Shown: positions 9,347 through 17,143 of the stretch, in pieces
How the letters are laid out: every line of letters begins with the position of its first letter
Numbering within the stretch: position 1 is the stretch's first letter
Assembly: GCF_017976235.1 (NCBI RefSeq)
Contig: NZ_JACVHC010000006.1
Coordinates: 124,001 to 188,000, forward strand
DNA from: Pseudomonas anatoliensis
GTDB lineage: Bacteria; Pseudomonadota; Gammaproteobacteria; Pseudomonadales; Pseudomonadaceae
DNA: 64,000 nucleotides
Direction: 5' to 3'
Notes under the pieces: generated by a model
Seen by the model: the letters and a program-made list of their open reading frames with translations, nothing else
What the model was told of the DNA's origin: nothing
The model's database searches: none
Made by a program: the position numbers and the translations under genes

Positions 9347-10098
9347 GTTTTCAGCTGCGTCGTCAGGAAGTCCTCGACGGCGAACAACTCAACGCCATGC
9401 TCGAAGAAAGTCCGGCCCGTGCGGCGCAGGCTATTTTGCTGGCGGCGGGCGAGGGCGTTGTCGAGGCGCAGGCGTTGCTCGGGCAGATCCTGCTCGATGG
9501 TCAGGGGATCGCGCAGGATCAACCCTTGGCGCTACGCTGGTTTGGTATCGCTGCTCGGCAAGGGCATCTGATGGCGCGCAACATGCTCGGCCGTTGTAAC
9601 GAACATGGTTGGGGCTGTGAGGCGGATGCTGCGGTTGCGGTGCAGCACTATCGAATTGCCGCCGAGGCCGGGCTGGACTGGGCGATGTACAACTTCGCCA
9701 ACCTGCTCGCTACGGGTCGCGGCATCGCCGAGAACCAGGCGCAAGCACTGATCCTGTATCAGTGTGCTGCAAAGCTGGGCCACGCCAAGTCAATGAATTT
9801 GTTGGGCCGCTACCTGGAAGACGGACGCCATTGTCCGCAGGATTCACTGGCCGCGCGTGATTGGTATCGCCGTGCGGCCGAGGGCGGTGATTTTCGTGGG
9901 CAGTTCAGTCACGCCGCGATCCTCGCCGACGATGGCCAGATCGATGATGCCCTTGTCTGGCTGCGCAAAGCGCTGGCGGGGGGCAATGCAAACTTCCTGC
10001 GAGTCGCCGGCGAGTCGCTGATGAATGCACCGCACTTACGCATTCGCGCAATGGCCGACGCTTATAAGTTGCGCTTGTCGCAGTTGATGGAATCGTAA
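9343..10098 (+). CDS. Sel1-repeat (TPR-like) protein
   Basis: 251-residue protein built of Sel1-like tetratricopeptide repeats. The clearest units are AQALLGQILLDGQGIAQDQPLA, GHLMARNMLGRCNEHGWGC, WAMYNFANLLATGRGIAENQ and KSMNLLGRYLEDG, spanning about residues 45-190. No signal peptide is seen. It overlaps piuC by 4 bases and is the second gene of that operon, a pairing also seen in other pseudomonads. Such repeats mediate protein contacts; a specific role in iron acquisition is only suggested by position. Confidence 0.85.
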   Translation: MSFQLRRQEVLDGEQLNAMLEESPARAAQAILLAAGEGVVEAQALLGQILLDGQGIAQDQPLALRWFGIAARQGHLMARNMLGRCNEHGWGCEADAAVAVQHYRIAAEAGLDWAMYNFANLLATGRGIAENQAQALILYQCAAKLGHAKSMNLLGRYLEDGRHCPQDSLAARDWYRRAAEGGDFRGQFSHAAILADDGQIDDALVWLRKALAGGNANFLRVAGESLMNAPHLRIRAMADAYKLRLSQLMES

Positions 10099-10329
10099 TG
10101 AGTTGGTTTTATCGTTAGTTGTTTTAATAGGGTGGGTGATGCGCCCGGGCGTTAACGGCTTGGCTAAGTAGTTATGCTGTCTTGATTGCTAATATTTAAG
10201 CGCTTGTTAGTTTTTATCTTGTTGTCCTAAGGTTGTTTTGCGATATCCGTGGTTGAGTTGATTTAAAACTCGACAAGGTCGAATCGCGATTGACTTTAAT
10301 AAATATTCAAAGCAGACATGGAGTCTCTT
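10099..10329 (+). promoter_or_regulatory. AT-rich leader of the toxin-like unit
   Basis: This 231-bp gap is clearly richer in A and T than the flanking genes. It contains a palindrome TCGAC-AAG-GTCGA at 10270-10282 that could bind a regulator. No convincing sigma-70 -35/-10 pair could be fixed. A GGAG ribosome site at 10320-10323 sits six bases before the chosen ATG at 10330. Confidence 0.35.
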
Positions 10330-12543
10330 ATGGAATTCAGGATAGATAACAAGATTGTTGAAAATGCCGCGAAAGCACCTGTCGTATTTATCAGTGCCTC
10401 GCTCGGTGAAGGTGATGAATACAATCGAGATACCGGTATTCAGCTAACCAAAGAGCAGATTATCAGTTTAAGGAAGTATGAGGTTCTAGGGCTGTCTTTG
10501 CCCGTGCGCTTGCAGGATGTTATTGCATACTTGAACTACGGCGCAGGTGATAGCGGCGGCATCGGTCTCAAGCCGGCAGACTTTCTGCGTACATTTAACA
10601 CTACTTATGATCACGCCAGACGTTGGTCGCCGTTGCGTGAACAAATCATGCTTACGGGCACCGATCTGAAGATTTTTGCCGGCAATATCATCCGGATAGG
10701 CAGCGGAATAGTCGAGATCTATGAAGATTTGAAAGTGTCCAGATACCTGGAAGAACACAATATAAATACCCCTGAGCAGTATCTGGAGCTCAAGAGGAAG
10801 ATACCTGGTCTTCCTGATCTCGACTTGCCGGAGGACGATGTTCCGGAGATAAAAAAATACCTTAACGACATGCTTGCCTATGTCAGGCAAAGCCATCAGA
10901 AAGCTGAACGGGTCCGTGAACAACTGGACAGTTTTGGCACTGATATGCGCGAGAAAGTGTTGCCCGAGATCAAGTTGCGTCTGGAGTTTGTTTCGAGGAA
11001 TACCTATCAGGCGGACATTAAGGTGCTGCAAGAGGAGATCGACCAACGCTCGAAGGAGATTGATGAACTCAATAAACAATATGATCAAATGGTTCAAGAA
11101 GCCATCAAGTCTGCTGTGTCCTCTCCCTTCGCAGGATTGATCCTCGCTATCTATCAGGGCGTAAAGGCAGAAGAGATCCGCAAGGAGCGCAATAAACTCA
11201 AAGGCGAACAACAGGCTGCCAATCAGAAAATGGCCAGTAAGAGCCAAACATTGACTTCTTTAAACAAGATACGGGATGACTTGCAAAACCTTGACTATGT
11301 AGCGATTGAGGCTGAAGTTGCAACTCAAAACCTCATGTTGGTATGGAATGCGTTGAGTACTTATGTCACGGCATCCCTCAAAGAGGTCGATTCGCTGCAT
11401 GAGGCCACGTCGTTGCGCAAGTTCAAGAATCAGATCATCTCCATTATCGATCCGTGGGGATATATCAGAACCAGTGCTGATCAACTGCTTGGCGTGTTTG
11501 CAGCAGCGGATAAAGAGTATGGAAACACCTTTCGATCGTTCAGGAGTAAGACAGTAATGCTTTCGGCACAAGATAATACAAGTTCGGAACTGGATGTGGT
11601 GGCTCTGCGTCGTCATGCACTCGAGGTGAGTAGAGTTAATACCACGGCGCAAATGCTATTTGCACAGTTCAATTATCTGCCAGGCACAGTCGGCGCCATG
11701 AACGATTTGACCGTTGCAATTCAGAAGGCGACGTTTGATATGCGTGATCGGGCTGGGGCGACGATCATCCATTTACGGCAATCGCTGAGCAAGTTGAAAA
11801 ACAGTCAGGCCGATCTCGGTGATCCTAGGGAAATGGATGAAATTCATGCTGAGATGGAGACGGAACTAGGAATTATCTTCAACACAATCTCCGAACGATC
11901 TCAAGATTTTGAAGATACCCGCAATAGTCTAAGTAAAGCTTATGACCGGGCCACTTCTCAACAATGGATTGCAACACTGCAACGGGATCTGGATGTAACG
12001 GAAGCACTCAAGGTCAAATCCGAAGAGAAATTGACCGGTCTGGAAGAACAGATGAAATCGGTATCCGAAGGGATCGACTTGATCGCGAAGGCCGGTGTGG
12101 AAAAGATCGGCGAGGAAGCGCAATTGACGCTGGATAATCTGAAAGCCCTGGGTTTGGCACCGCCGCAGATTCAAATTGCAATGCTGGCGATCGACAGCCT
12201 GAAAAAAATCATCTCCGGTATTGGTGAAGCGATCTCGTTCATGAACATGCTGGATGCTTACAACAAGCTCAGGGATAAAGCCGCTGACTTGCGGGGCCAG
12301 TTGAAGAAATACAAAAGCGATATCGCCCGGATAGACGGGAAAATTCAATTGGTCAACGCTCTGGATCAACTGGACGAGGGGCGTTGGCGTTATGTGAACG
12401 AGTACTCGAATCTGGTTACTGGTTTTGAATCGTTCCGCCGAGACTTCAGGCAGGACAAGTCACAACCTGTCGAGGAGCGGGCTGATACCGCGATTGCCCG
12501 GATCACCGACGTCGTCAGGTATCTGAAGGCTGTTCAATCATAA
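10330..12543 (+). CDS. Putative single-chain alpha-xenorhabdolysin-type toxin (XaxA/XaxB-like fusion)
   Basis: 737-residue, almost entirely helical protein. Residues ~35-405 resemble XaxA/YaxA: a KYEVLGLSLP..VIAYLNY segment, long coiled coils, a hydrophobic stretch SSPFAGLILAIYQGVKAEEIRKERNKL near 261-288 and a closing DPWGYIRTSADQLLGVF motif. After a linker at ~405-430 the rest resembles XaxB/YaxB: coiled coils around a second hydrophobic helix pair (PPQIQIAMLAIDSLKKIISG, about 611-632). In characterised systems A and B are separate proteins that assemble into a pore, so a fusion is unusual. ATG 10330 is preferred over 10318 because it has a GGAG six bases upstream. There is no signal peptide. 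Rare codons (ATA, AGA, AGG, TTA) and lower GC suggest transfer. The family assignment rests on remembered homologues, not a search. Confidence 0.62.
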   Translation: MEFRIDNKIVENAAKAPVVFISASLGEGDEYNRDTGIQLTKEQIISLRKYEVLGLSLPVRLQDVIAYLNYGAGDSGGIGLKPADFLRTFNTTYDHARRWSPLREQIMLTGTDLKIFAGNIIRIGSGIVEIYEDLKVSRYLEEHNINTPEQYLELKRKIPGLPDLDLPEDDVPEIKKYLNDMLAYVRQSHQKAERVREQLDSFGTDMREKVLPEIKLRLEFVSRNTYQADIKVLQEEIDQRSKEIDELNKQYDQMVQEAIKSAVSSPFAGLILAIYQGVKAEEIRKERNKLKGEQQAANQKMASKSQTLTSLNKIRDDLQNLDYVAIEAEVATQNLMLVWNALSTYVTASLKEVDSLHEATSLRKFKNQIISIIDPWGYIRTSADQLLGVFAAADKEYGNTFRSFRSKTVMLSAQDNTSSELDVVALRRHALEVSRVNTTAQMLFAQFNYLPGTVGAMNDLTVAIQKATFDMRDRAGATIIHLRQSLSKLKNSQADLGDPREMDEIHAEMETELGIIFNTISERSQDFEDTRNSLSKAYDRATSQQWIATLQRDLDVTEALKVKSEEKLTGLEEQMKSVSEGIDLIAKAGVEKIGEEAQLTLDNLKALGLAPPQIQIAMLAIDSLKKIISGIGEAISFMNMLDAYNKLRDKAADLRGQLKKYKSDIARIDGKIQLVNALDQLDEGRWRYVNEYSNLVTGFESFRRDFRQDKSQPVEERADTAIARITDVVRYLKAVQS

Positions 12544-12587
12544 GGAGTGGGGCGGTGGGCTGCGCGCCCATCGCTTCTTGAATAGTT

Positions 12588-13466
12588 ATGGACATACTTT
12601 CCTATGACCTTTCTGCTGCGCAGCGGCGCGTGCTGGATCGCTATACAAGGTTTCTCGGCTCTCTTCACACGACCATCAACAACATCCCGGTGGTATTTGC
12701 CCGTCGAAAAGCCAGCGGTCATGCACTCGCGGTGTTGGCCGGTGATTCGCGTCTGAACAATGCCCGATTCAATGAGCGCTATTTGCAAGAACTCTGGGGG
12801 CGCACAGAAGAAGCCCGGAATCTGTGCAGTGCTTACGTCGCAGACCTCACTATGTTTGCGCAAGAAACCCGGGAAATAACCAGTCGTACTTCGAGGAATG
12901 AACCCCTCAGTCAGGTGGATTTCAAGTGGTACAGTTTGTCCCGGTCGCCGACCTGGAGGCTGTTTGCGCCTAACGATGTACCCGATCTGGTTCACGAATT
13001 GGTACTGCGGTTTTATCAAATCAGAGCGATGATTCAACAACTGAAATATACAGTCGCCGAGGTGCATGACGAGTCCTTTGGGCTCAGGTCGGTATTTACC
13101 AAGGCAATGGATCATCGCTCCTGCCAGTGCCATGCCCAGCCAACGGTTGTCCAGGAATTGTTCCGGGAAGCCCGCACTACGCCGTTTTGGGATATCACTT
13201 ATTCTTCCGCGAATGCAGTGATTCGGGCCGCAGAATACAAAACTGATATTGGCACTTTGTTCAATGGACTGGCGTCCGTGAGTTCGCAAGTCGGTATGTT
13301 TCTTGAGGCGACGGGATCGTACATGGACACTGCGATCAATGAGTTATCAAGGGCAGAACGCGTGTCGAAACTGGGCGAGTTGAATTTCAGACTAGCCGCG
13401 ACCACGGCATTGGCTGACGAGTTCATGGCCATGGTTAACCAGCTTGAGACTTGGCTGCGCAAATAA
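12588..13466 (+). CDS. Hypothetical helical companion of the toxin-like gene
   Basis: 292-residue protein not recognised as any family. Composition suggests mainly alpha helices. It has no signal peptide or membrane segment; a short CQCH motif (KAMDHRSCQCHAQ) lies near residue 175. It follows the toxin-like gene after 44 bases with no terminator and is closed by the terminator at 13468, so the two probably form one transcript. No strong ribosome site precedes the ATG; a small GC hairpin (TGGGC-TGCGC-GCCCA) lies in the gap. It could be a third toxin component, a chaperone or a protective protein; nothing in the sequence decides. Confidence 0.6.
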   Translation: MDILSYDLSAAQRRVLDRYTRFLGSLHTTINNIPVVFARRKASGHALAVLAGDSRLNNARFNERYLQELWGRTEEARNLCSAYVADLTMFAQETREITSRTSRNEPLSQVDFKWYSLSRSPTWRLFAPNDVPDLVHELVLRFYQIRAMIQQLKYTVAEVHDESFGLRSVFTKAMDHRSCQCHAQPTVVQELFREARTTPFWDITYSSANAVIRAAEYKTDIGTLFNGLASVSSQVGMFLEATGSYMDTAINELSRAERVSKLGELNFRLAATTALADEFMAMVNQLETWLRK

Positions 13467-13467
13467 A

Positions 13468-13492
13468 AAAAGGCCCATGCATGGGCCTTTTC
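13468..13492. terminator. Bidirectional Rho-independent terminator
   Basis: Perfect stem AAAAGGCCCATG / CATGGGCCTTTT between convergent genes. It has A-runs before and T-runs after on both strands, so it can end both the toxin-like unit and speC. Confidence 0.88.
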
Positions 13493-13506
13493 ATTTAAAG
13501 CGTCAG

Positions 13507-14670
13507 TTAAAGGTAATACGACTTCAGCGGCGGGAAGCCATTGAACTCAACCGCGCTGTAACTGGTGGTGTACGCACCGGTCGACAGCCAGTACATGCGA
13601 TCACCGATCGCCAGGTTCAGCGGCAGGCCGTACTTGTAGTTCTCGTACATGATGTCGGCGCTGTCGCAGGTCGGGCCGGCGATGACGACTTCTTCCATCT
13701 CGCCTTTCTTCTCGGTCCAGATCGGAAACTTGATCGCTTCGTCCATGGTTTCGATCAGGCCGGAGAATTTGCCCACATCGGTATAAACCCAGCGTTCAAC
13801 AGCGGTGCGCGACTTGCGTGCGACCAGCACCACTTCGCTGACCAGAATACCGGCGTTGGCAATCAACGAACGGCCCGGCTCCAGAATGATTTCCGGCAGG
13901 TCATCACCGAAGTCTTCTTTCAGGAAGCGAATGATTTCTTCGGCGTAGGTTTCCAGGCTGTTGGTGCGGGTGATGTAGTTGGCCGGGAAGCCGCCGCCCA
14001 TGTTGATCAGCTTCAGTTCAATGCCGTCTTCTTCTTTCAGACGCTCGAAAATTACTTTGACCTTGGCGATTGCCGCGTCCCACACGCTGATGTCGCGCTG
14101 CTGCGAGCCAACGTGGAACGAGATGCCGTAAGGCACCAGGCCCAGGTCGCGGGCGAGGATCAGCAGGTCCATGGCCATGTCGGTCTGGCAGCCGAATTTG
14201 CGCGACAAAGGCCAGTCAGCGGTGGTCGAGCCTTCGGTGAGGATGCGCACGTAGACTTTCGAGCCCGGCGCAGCCTTGGCGATGTTGCGCAGGTCGGCTT
14301 CGGAGTCGGTGGAGAACAGACGCACGCCCTTATCAAAGAAGTAGCGAATGTCCTTGGATTTCTTGATGGTGTTGCCGTAGCTGATACGGTCGGCGCTGAC
14401 GCCGCGATCCATCACTTTGTCGAGCTCGTAGATCGAGGCGATGTCGAAGCTCGAACCTTTCTCTTTGAGCAGGTCGATGATTTCGACGGCCGGGTTGGCC
14501 TTGACGGCGTAGTAGACCTTGGCGAATTCAAAACCGGCGCGCAGGTCATCGTAGGCCTGGCTGATCATCGCGGTGTCGATCACCACGAACGGGGTTTCTT
14601 GCTTGTCGGCGAACGCCTTCATTTTGTCAAAAGTGGCGCGCTCGAAATAATCTTCGACGTTGATCGACAT
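13507..14670 (-). CDS. speC: Ornithine decarboxylase (PLP, fold type III)
   Basis: Decarboxylates ornithine to putrescine, the entry to polyamine synthesis. The 387-residue product matches the alanine-racemase-fold decarboxylases: PLP lysine Lys57 in YYAVKANP, glycine-rich GGGFPANY, phosphate-binding EPGRSL and the substrate-site cysteine in GPTCDSADIM. The start at 14670 is fixed by an AGGAG ribosome site and by family length; the open frame continues upstream without similarity. Some members also accept lysine, so lysine activity is possible. A strong minus-strand hairpin with a T-run lies about 105 bases upstream in the presumed leader. Confidence 0.92.
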   Translation of the reverse strand: MSINVEDYFERATFDKMKAFADKQETPFVVIDTAMISQAYDDLRAGFEFAKVYYAVKANPAVEIIDLLKEKGSSFDIASIYELDKVMDRGVSADRISYGNTIKKSKDIRYFFDKGVRLFSTDSEADLRNIAKAAPGSKVYVRILTEGSTTADWPLSRKFGCQTDMAMDLLILARDLGLVPYGISFHVGSQQRDISVWDAAIAKVKVIFERLKEEDGIELKLINMGGGFPANYITRTNSLETYAEEIIRFLKEDFGDDLPEIILEPGRSLIANAGILVSEVVLVARKSRTAVERWVYTDVGKFSGLIETMDEAIKFPIWTEKKGEMEEVVIAGPTCDSADIMYENYKYGLPLNLAIGDRMYWLSTGAYTTSYSAVEFNGFPPLKSYYL

Positions 14671-15207
14671 GCTGGGAACTCCTAAGGGCAAACAATAATA
14701 AACATGGGTAAAAATGAACGTCCTCCGTATCCCCACTTTGGTTCGCCTACTTCCCAAGGCATGTCGCCGAAAGCAAAAAGGCCATGGGAAATGCAGCTTC
14801 TTTCCCTTGGCCTTGCTGTCTCGTCGTCAGTACTTGAGCCGGATGGATCGTTTCCAGCATGGACGTTCGGCGCGAACTTTAGGGCGTGAGGGGCCTGAGA
14901 TCAACTAAAAATGTCGCGTTTTTGCACGCTTCTGACGTGCGACGCGGATATCACTCTTTGTAGCCGACCCAGATGACGGGCAGATGTTCCCCATGGATTT
15001 TCGGGTGTTAAAAATACCTGCACGTTCGCTGCTGTTGTCTGCTAAATCCTGGGTAAGTGTGATGAGTGCAACATCGGCGACGTTGGGTGCAAGAAGATAG
15101 GTCGGGAGGGATTTTGGTTGTGGCGCAGGGTGATTTCGAAGCGCTTTCAAAGCTGCGTGTGTTGATATTTTTTGCCGGCCTGTGAAGCCTTCAAGAATTG
15201 CATTAAA
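14671..15207. other. Long intergenic region upstream of speC
   Basis: 537 bp with no convincing gene. The half nearest speC contains the terminator-like hairpin listed separately. The rest shows only short open frames without ribosome sites or codon bias. A REP pair of a different family closes it before opuCA. Confidence 0.6.
14774..14814 (-). terminator. Terminator-like hairpin in the speC leader
   Basis: Arms AAGGCCATGGGAAA (14778-14791) and TTTCCCTTGGCCTT (14801-14814) pair at 13 of 14 positions. Read on the minus strand, the stem is followed by TTTTTG, typical of an intrinsic terminator. It lies upstream of speC on the same strand, so it is either an attenuator or the end of a short separate transcript. 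Confidence 0.6.
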
Positions 15208-15302
15208 CCTGTGGGAGCCAGCCTGCTGGCGATGACAATTTCATCATCAAAACAGTTTTGACTGGCATTGCCCCATCGCTAGCTGGCTGGCTCCCACAGG
15301 TT
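15208..15302. repeat. REP pair, GTGGGAGCCAGCCTGCTGGCGATG family
   Basis: Inverted pair of the second REP family seen in this window. The right arm is slightly degenerate (ATCGCTAGCTGGCTGGCTCCCAC). It is located after the opuC operon. Confidence 0.85.
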
Positions 15303-15322
15303 TTTGTGTTTTTACCGGATAA

Positions 15323-16480
15323 TCAGGCGACTACCGCCTCAGCCGGCGAAACGATGCTGGTCTTGCCGCCGCGAGATTTGCCGGAGCTCAGATACTCGGC
15401 AATCGACTCTTGCGTGACCTCACCCAGGAACACCCGGTCGGCATCCATCACCGGCAGCCACGAGCGGTTGAACTCGTACATGCGCGACAGCAGGATGCGC
15501 AAATGCTCGTCGTACGCCGCCGTGGCGTTGAACTCGCGAAGATACTGCGCGCAAGTGCCAGTCTGACGGTGCAGGTCGCGACGTCGCACATAACCCAGCG
15601 CCTTGTTCTCGGAGCAAGTGACGACGACATAACGACGGTCATGTTCGTCCATCAATTCCAGCGCATCGGCCACCGGGGTTTCCGGGCTCACCGACGGCGC
15701 GTTGTCCGCCGCGTCTTCAGCCTTCACCAGCAACAGACGTTTGAGCGTGCTGTCCTGGCCAACGAAGTTGCTGACAAAGTCGTCCGCCGGATGCGCGAGC
15801 AGCGTGTCCGGGTGATCGATCTGCAGCAGCTTGCCGGCGCGGAAGATCGCGATCTTGTCACCCAGCTTGATCGCTTCGTCGATGTCGTGGCTGACCATGA
15901 TCACGGTCTTGTTCAGCGCGCGCTGCATCTCGAAGAACTCGTTCTGGATCATCTCGCGGTTGATCGGGTCGACCGCACCGAACGGTTCGTCCATCAGCAA
16001 CAGCGGCGCATCTGCCGCCAGTGCGCGGATCACGCCGATACGTTGCTGCTGACCACCGGACAACTCGCGCGGGTAACGATGCAGATACTGCTTGGGTTCA
16101 AGCTTGATCATGCTCATCAGTTCGCGGGCGCGGTCGTGGCATCTTTGCTTGTCCCAGCCGAGCAGTTTCGGCACCACGACGATGTTCTCTTCGATGGTCA
16201 TGTTCGGGAACAGACCGATCTGCTGGATCACGTAGCCGATGTTGCGACGCAGGGTCACTTCGTCCAGATCGGTGGTGTCTTCACCGTTGATCAGGATCTT
16301 GCCCGAGGTCGGTTTGATCAGGCGGTTGATCATTTTCAGCGTGGTGCTTTTGCCGCAACCCGATGGCCCGAGGAACACACAGATTTCGCCTTCATTGACG
16401 GTCAGGCTCACCGAATCCACGGCTTTGACGTCTTTGCCGTTGCTTTGGAAGGTCTTGCTGAGGTTTTGAAGTTCGATCAT
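15323..16480 (-). CDS. opuCA: Quaternary-amine ABC transporter, ATP-binding subunit with CBS domains
   Basis: ATPase of an OpuC-type importer for glycine betaine, carnitine, choline or related osmoprotectants. The 385-residue protein has Walker A GPSGCGKST, Q-loop, signature LSGGQQQRIG and Walker B LLLMDEPFGAVDP. Two C-terminal CBS motifs follow (PVADALELMDEHDRRYVVV and SWLPVMDADRVFLGEV), which in OpuA/OpuC sense ionic strength. The start at 16480 overlaps the stop of opuCB by four bases. It is last in the minus-strand operon opuCD-CC-CB-CA. The precise substrate cannot be read from sequence. Confidence 0.9.
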   Translation of the reverse strand: MIELQNLSKTFQSNGKDVKAVDSVSLTVNEGEICVFLGPSGCGKSTTLKMINRLIKPTSGKILINGEDTTDLDEVTLRRNIGYVIQQIGLFPNMTIEENIVVVPKLLGWDKQRCHDRARELMSMIKLEPKQYLHRYPRELSGGQQQRIGVIRALAADAPLLLMDEPFGAVDPINREMIQNEFFEMQRALNKTVIMVSHDIDEAIKLGDKIAIFRAGKLLQIDHPDTLLAHPADDFVSNFVGQDSTLKRLLLVKAEDAADNAPSVSPETPVADALELMDEHDRRYVVVTCSENKALGYVRRRDLHRQTGTCAQYLREFNATAAYDEHLRILLSRMYEFNRSWLPVMDADRVFLGEVTQESIAEYLSSGKSRGGKTSIVSPAEAVVA

Positions 16481-17130
16481 TTGAGTAATCCTTTTGGAGT
16501 CAACGAGCGTTGCAGCCATTGCAAAAACAGGTCGGCGAAGATCGCCAGAAGACTGACCAGCAGCGCGCCGACGATAAGCATGGACATGTCACTGCGGCTG
16601 ATGGAGGCGAGGATCAACACACCGAGGCCGCCAGCGCCGATGGTCGCGGCGATGGTCATCACGCCGATGTTCATCACCACGGCGGTGCGCACACCGGCGA
16701 GGATCACCGGCACCGCAATCGGCAACTCGACCATGCGCAGGCGCTGGCCGAAGGTCATGCCGATACCGCGTGCGGCTTCACGGATACCCGGCTCAACGCC
16801 GGTCAACGCCAGGTAGGTGTTACGCATGATCGGCAGCAGTGAATAAAGGAACACCGCGGTGATCGCCGGCATTGGGCCGAGGCCTTGGCCGAACTTTGAG
16901 TAGAACGGCAGCAGCAGGCCGAACAGCGCAATCGACGGCACGGTCAGCAGCACCGTGGCGCTGGCTTGCAACGGGCCGGCGAGGCTCGGGAAGCGCGTCA
17001 TCAAAATGCCCAGCGGCACACCGACGAGGATCGCCAGCGTGACAGCGATGCCAACCAGCGTGATGTGCTGCCAGGTCAGGTGCAGCACCTGCTGCCAGTC
17101 GAGATGGGAAAAGGCGTTCAAAAATTCCAT
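16477..17130 (-). CDS. opuCB: Quaternary-amine ABC transporter permease
   Basis: 217-residue inner-membrane permease with about five membrane helices and the inner-membrane-component loop EAARGIGMTFGQRLRMVELPIAVPVILAGVRTA that contacts the ATPase. It overlaps opuCA by four bases and follows opuCC by 13 bases, so it is in the same operon. Its sister permease opuCD, first in the operon, has the same loop signature; the two presumably form a heterodimeric channel. Confidence 0.9.
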   Translation of the reverse strand: MEFLNAFSHLDWQQVLHLTWQHITLVGIAVTLAILVGVPLGILMTRFPSLAGPLQASATVLLTVPSIALFGLLLPFYSKFGQGLGPMPAITAVFLYSLLPIMRNTYLALTGVEPGIREAARGIGMTFGQRLRMVELPIAVPVILAGVRTAVVMNIGVMTIAATIGAGGLGVLILASISRSDMSMLIVGALLVSLLAIFADLFLQWLQRSLTPKGLLK

Positions 17131-17143
17131 GACTTTTCCTCCC

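Noticed and set aside
12588..13466. The companion protein as the XaxB-like subunit of a normal split toxin
   Set aside because: It lacks the central hydrophobic helix pair, whereas the C-terminal half of the upstream protein has that pattern; the fusion reading fits better.
14905..15150. 81-residue minus-strand frame upstream of speC
   Set aside because: No ribosome site, no hydrophobic or family pattern, and atypical codon use.
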